From assembly GCA_025980625.1 (NCBI GenBank), contig JAICXG010000164.1, forward strand, positions 1 through 6,242: a stretch of DNA of 6,242 nt. Reading direction: 5' to 3'. How positions within the stretch are numbered: the stretch's first letter is position 1; every line of letters begins with the position of its first letter. Shown here in pieces: positions 5,539 to 6,242 of this stretch. Source of the DNA: Chthoniobacterales bacterium. Lineage in GTDB: Bacteria; Verrucomicrobiota; Verrucomicrobiia; Chthoniobacterales; UBA10450. The notes beneath the pieces are model-generated. The model was not told the origin of the DNA. It did not search any database and was given only the letters and a program-made list of their open reading frames with translations. Position numbers and translations under genes: made by a program.

Positions 5539-6242
5539 ATGATGACTGCCACGCCGATCGAGAAGCTCGCGGTTTCGGCTTACACCATTCCGACTGACGC
5601 CCCGGAATCCGACGGGACCTACGAATGGGACAGCACCACGATCGTGATCGTGGAAGTCGAAGCCGGAGACTTACGTTCGTTAGGCTATAGCTATGCCGAT
5701 CTGGCGACGACGAAACTGATCGAATCGCATTTGAAAGAGGTGGTTCTCGGCCGGGACGCTTTCTCGCCTAACGGCTGCTTTGTCGCGATGGTAAAATCGA
5801 TCCGCAACCTCGGCCGGCCTGGCATTTCTTCCATGGCCATTTCGGCGGTCGACACCGCGCTCTGGGATTTAAAGGCGCGGCTGCTTGGAATTCCACTCGT
5901 CAGGCTATTTGGCCAGATGCGCGACTCGATGCCACTCTATGGCAGCGGCGGATTCACCTCCTACACCAACGAAAAGCTTCAGGAACAACTGAGTGGCTGG
6001 GTCGAGCAGGGAATTTCGCGGGTGAAAATGAAGATCGGCCGTGACCCCAAAGCCGATCCCAATCGAGTCGCCGCTGCCCGCGAAGCCATCGGCGAAGAGG
6101 CCGAGCTGTTCGTCGATGCCAATGGCGCCTATTCGCGCAAGCAAGCCCTCGAGTTGGGCTACGTCTTTTCGGAAATGGACGTGAGCTGGTTTGAAGAACC
6201 GGTTTCCTCCGATGATCTCGAAGGCTTGCGCCTGATGCGCGA
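5539..6242 (+). CDS. Enolase-superfamily enzyme (mandelate racemase/muconate lactonizing type), N-terminal part
   Basis: The frame opens at ATGATG (5539-5544) and stays open to the right edge, giving 234 complete codons of a protein usually near 360-400 residues. Residues about 5-125 form the capping domain, including the family stretch ISAVDTALWDLKARLLGIPL followed by VRLFG. The barrel then starts, with the KxK motif at K163/K165 (RVKMKIGRD), whose second lysine is usually the catalytic base. Next come the first metal ligand D193 (VDANGAYS, with N195) and the second, E219 (WFEEPV). The 26-residue spacing of these ligands equals that of D195/E221 in mandelate racemase. The third ligand and the other acid/base lie outside the window, so racemase, dehydratase or cycloisomerase activity cannot be chosen; a sugar-acid substrate is a guess from the neighbours. 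The start codon sits two bases after the inverted-repeat element and has no Shine-Dalgarno sequence. No in-frame start lies between it and the stop at 5464-5466. Confidence 0.9.
   Translation, partial: MMTATPIEKLAVSAYTIPTDAPESDGTYEWDSTTIVIVEVEAGDLRSLGYSYADLATTKLIESHLKEVVLGRDAFSPNGCFVAMVKSIRNLGRPGISSMAISAVDTALWDLKARLLGIPLVRLFGQMRDSMPLYGSGGFTSYTNEKLQEQLSGWVEQGISRVKMKIGRDPKADPNRVAAAREAIGEEAELFVDANGAYSRKQALELGYVFSEMDVSWFEEPVSSDDLEGLRLMR

Noticed and set aside
5381..5545. Target-site duplication flanking the inverted-repeat element
   Set aside because: The bases outside the terminal repeats (CTTCC on the left, AGATG on the right) do not match as a direct repeat.

Overview
The window carries six genes, all on the + strand, in a GC-rich background (roughly 60% by eye). 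Two are cut by the edges or lie next to one that is. The gene set suggests an aerobic, free-living heterotroph. The composition, the haem-copper oxidase layout and the style of repeat at the right end remind me of soil Verrucomicrobiota, but nothing in the window proves the phylum.

Layout: (1) 1-282 is the C-terminal end of haem-copper oxidase subunit III. It overlaps by a GTGA (or is followed closely by an ATG) into a small three-helix subunit IV; together they are the tail of a terminal-oxidase operon. (2) 582-698 is a 117-bp spacer with no convincing promoter or terminator. (3) 699-1073 encodes a homologue of the Anabaena sensory rhodopsin transducer (ASRT), with no rhodopsin gene in the window. 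Only 16 bp later comes (4) a full-length glycoside hydrolase family 15 glucoamylase/glucodextranase-type enzyme (1090-3480) with both catalytic glutamates present and no visible signal peptide. (5) After 83 bp lies a 596-residue thiamine-diphosphate enzyme of the pyruvate oxidase/acetolactate synthase fold (3564-5354), closest in its features to PoxB. (6) The 184-bp gap after it holds a compact inverted-repeat element (5388-5536) built like a REPIN/BIME: a GTAG foot plus hairpin at one end and the inverted equivalent at the other. (7) Two bases beyond the element starts an enolase-superfamily (mandelate racemase/muconate lactonizing type) gene that runs off the right edge.

How they may work together (inference): the middle three genes look like a carbohydrate module. 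A proposed sugar-type small-molecule sensor (ASRT fold) precedes an enzyme releasing glucose from alpha-glucans, followed by a pyruvate- or 2-oxoacid-decarboxylating ThDP enzyme. The enolase-superfamily gene could act on sugar acids, but its specificity cannot be read here.

The two most unusual signals are the REPIN-like element abutting a start codon, and a short word, GCCTAACG/CGTTAGGC. It occurs six times exactly, and its core CCTAAC/GTTAGG ten times, spread through genes on both strands. That is far more often than base composition predicts, and it suggests a genome-wide DNA-level motif.
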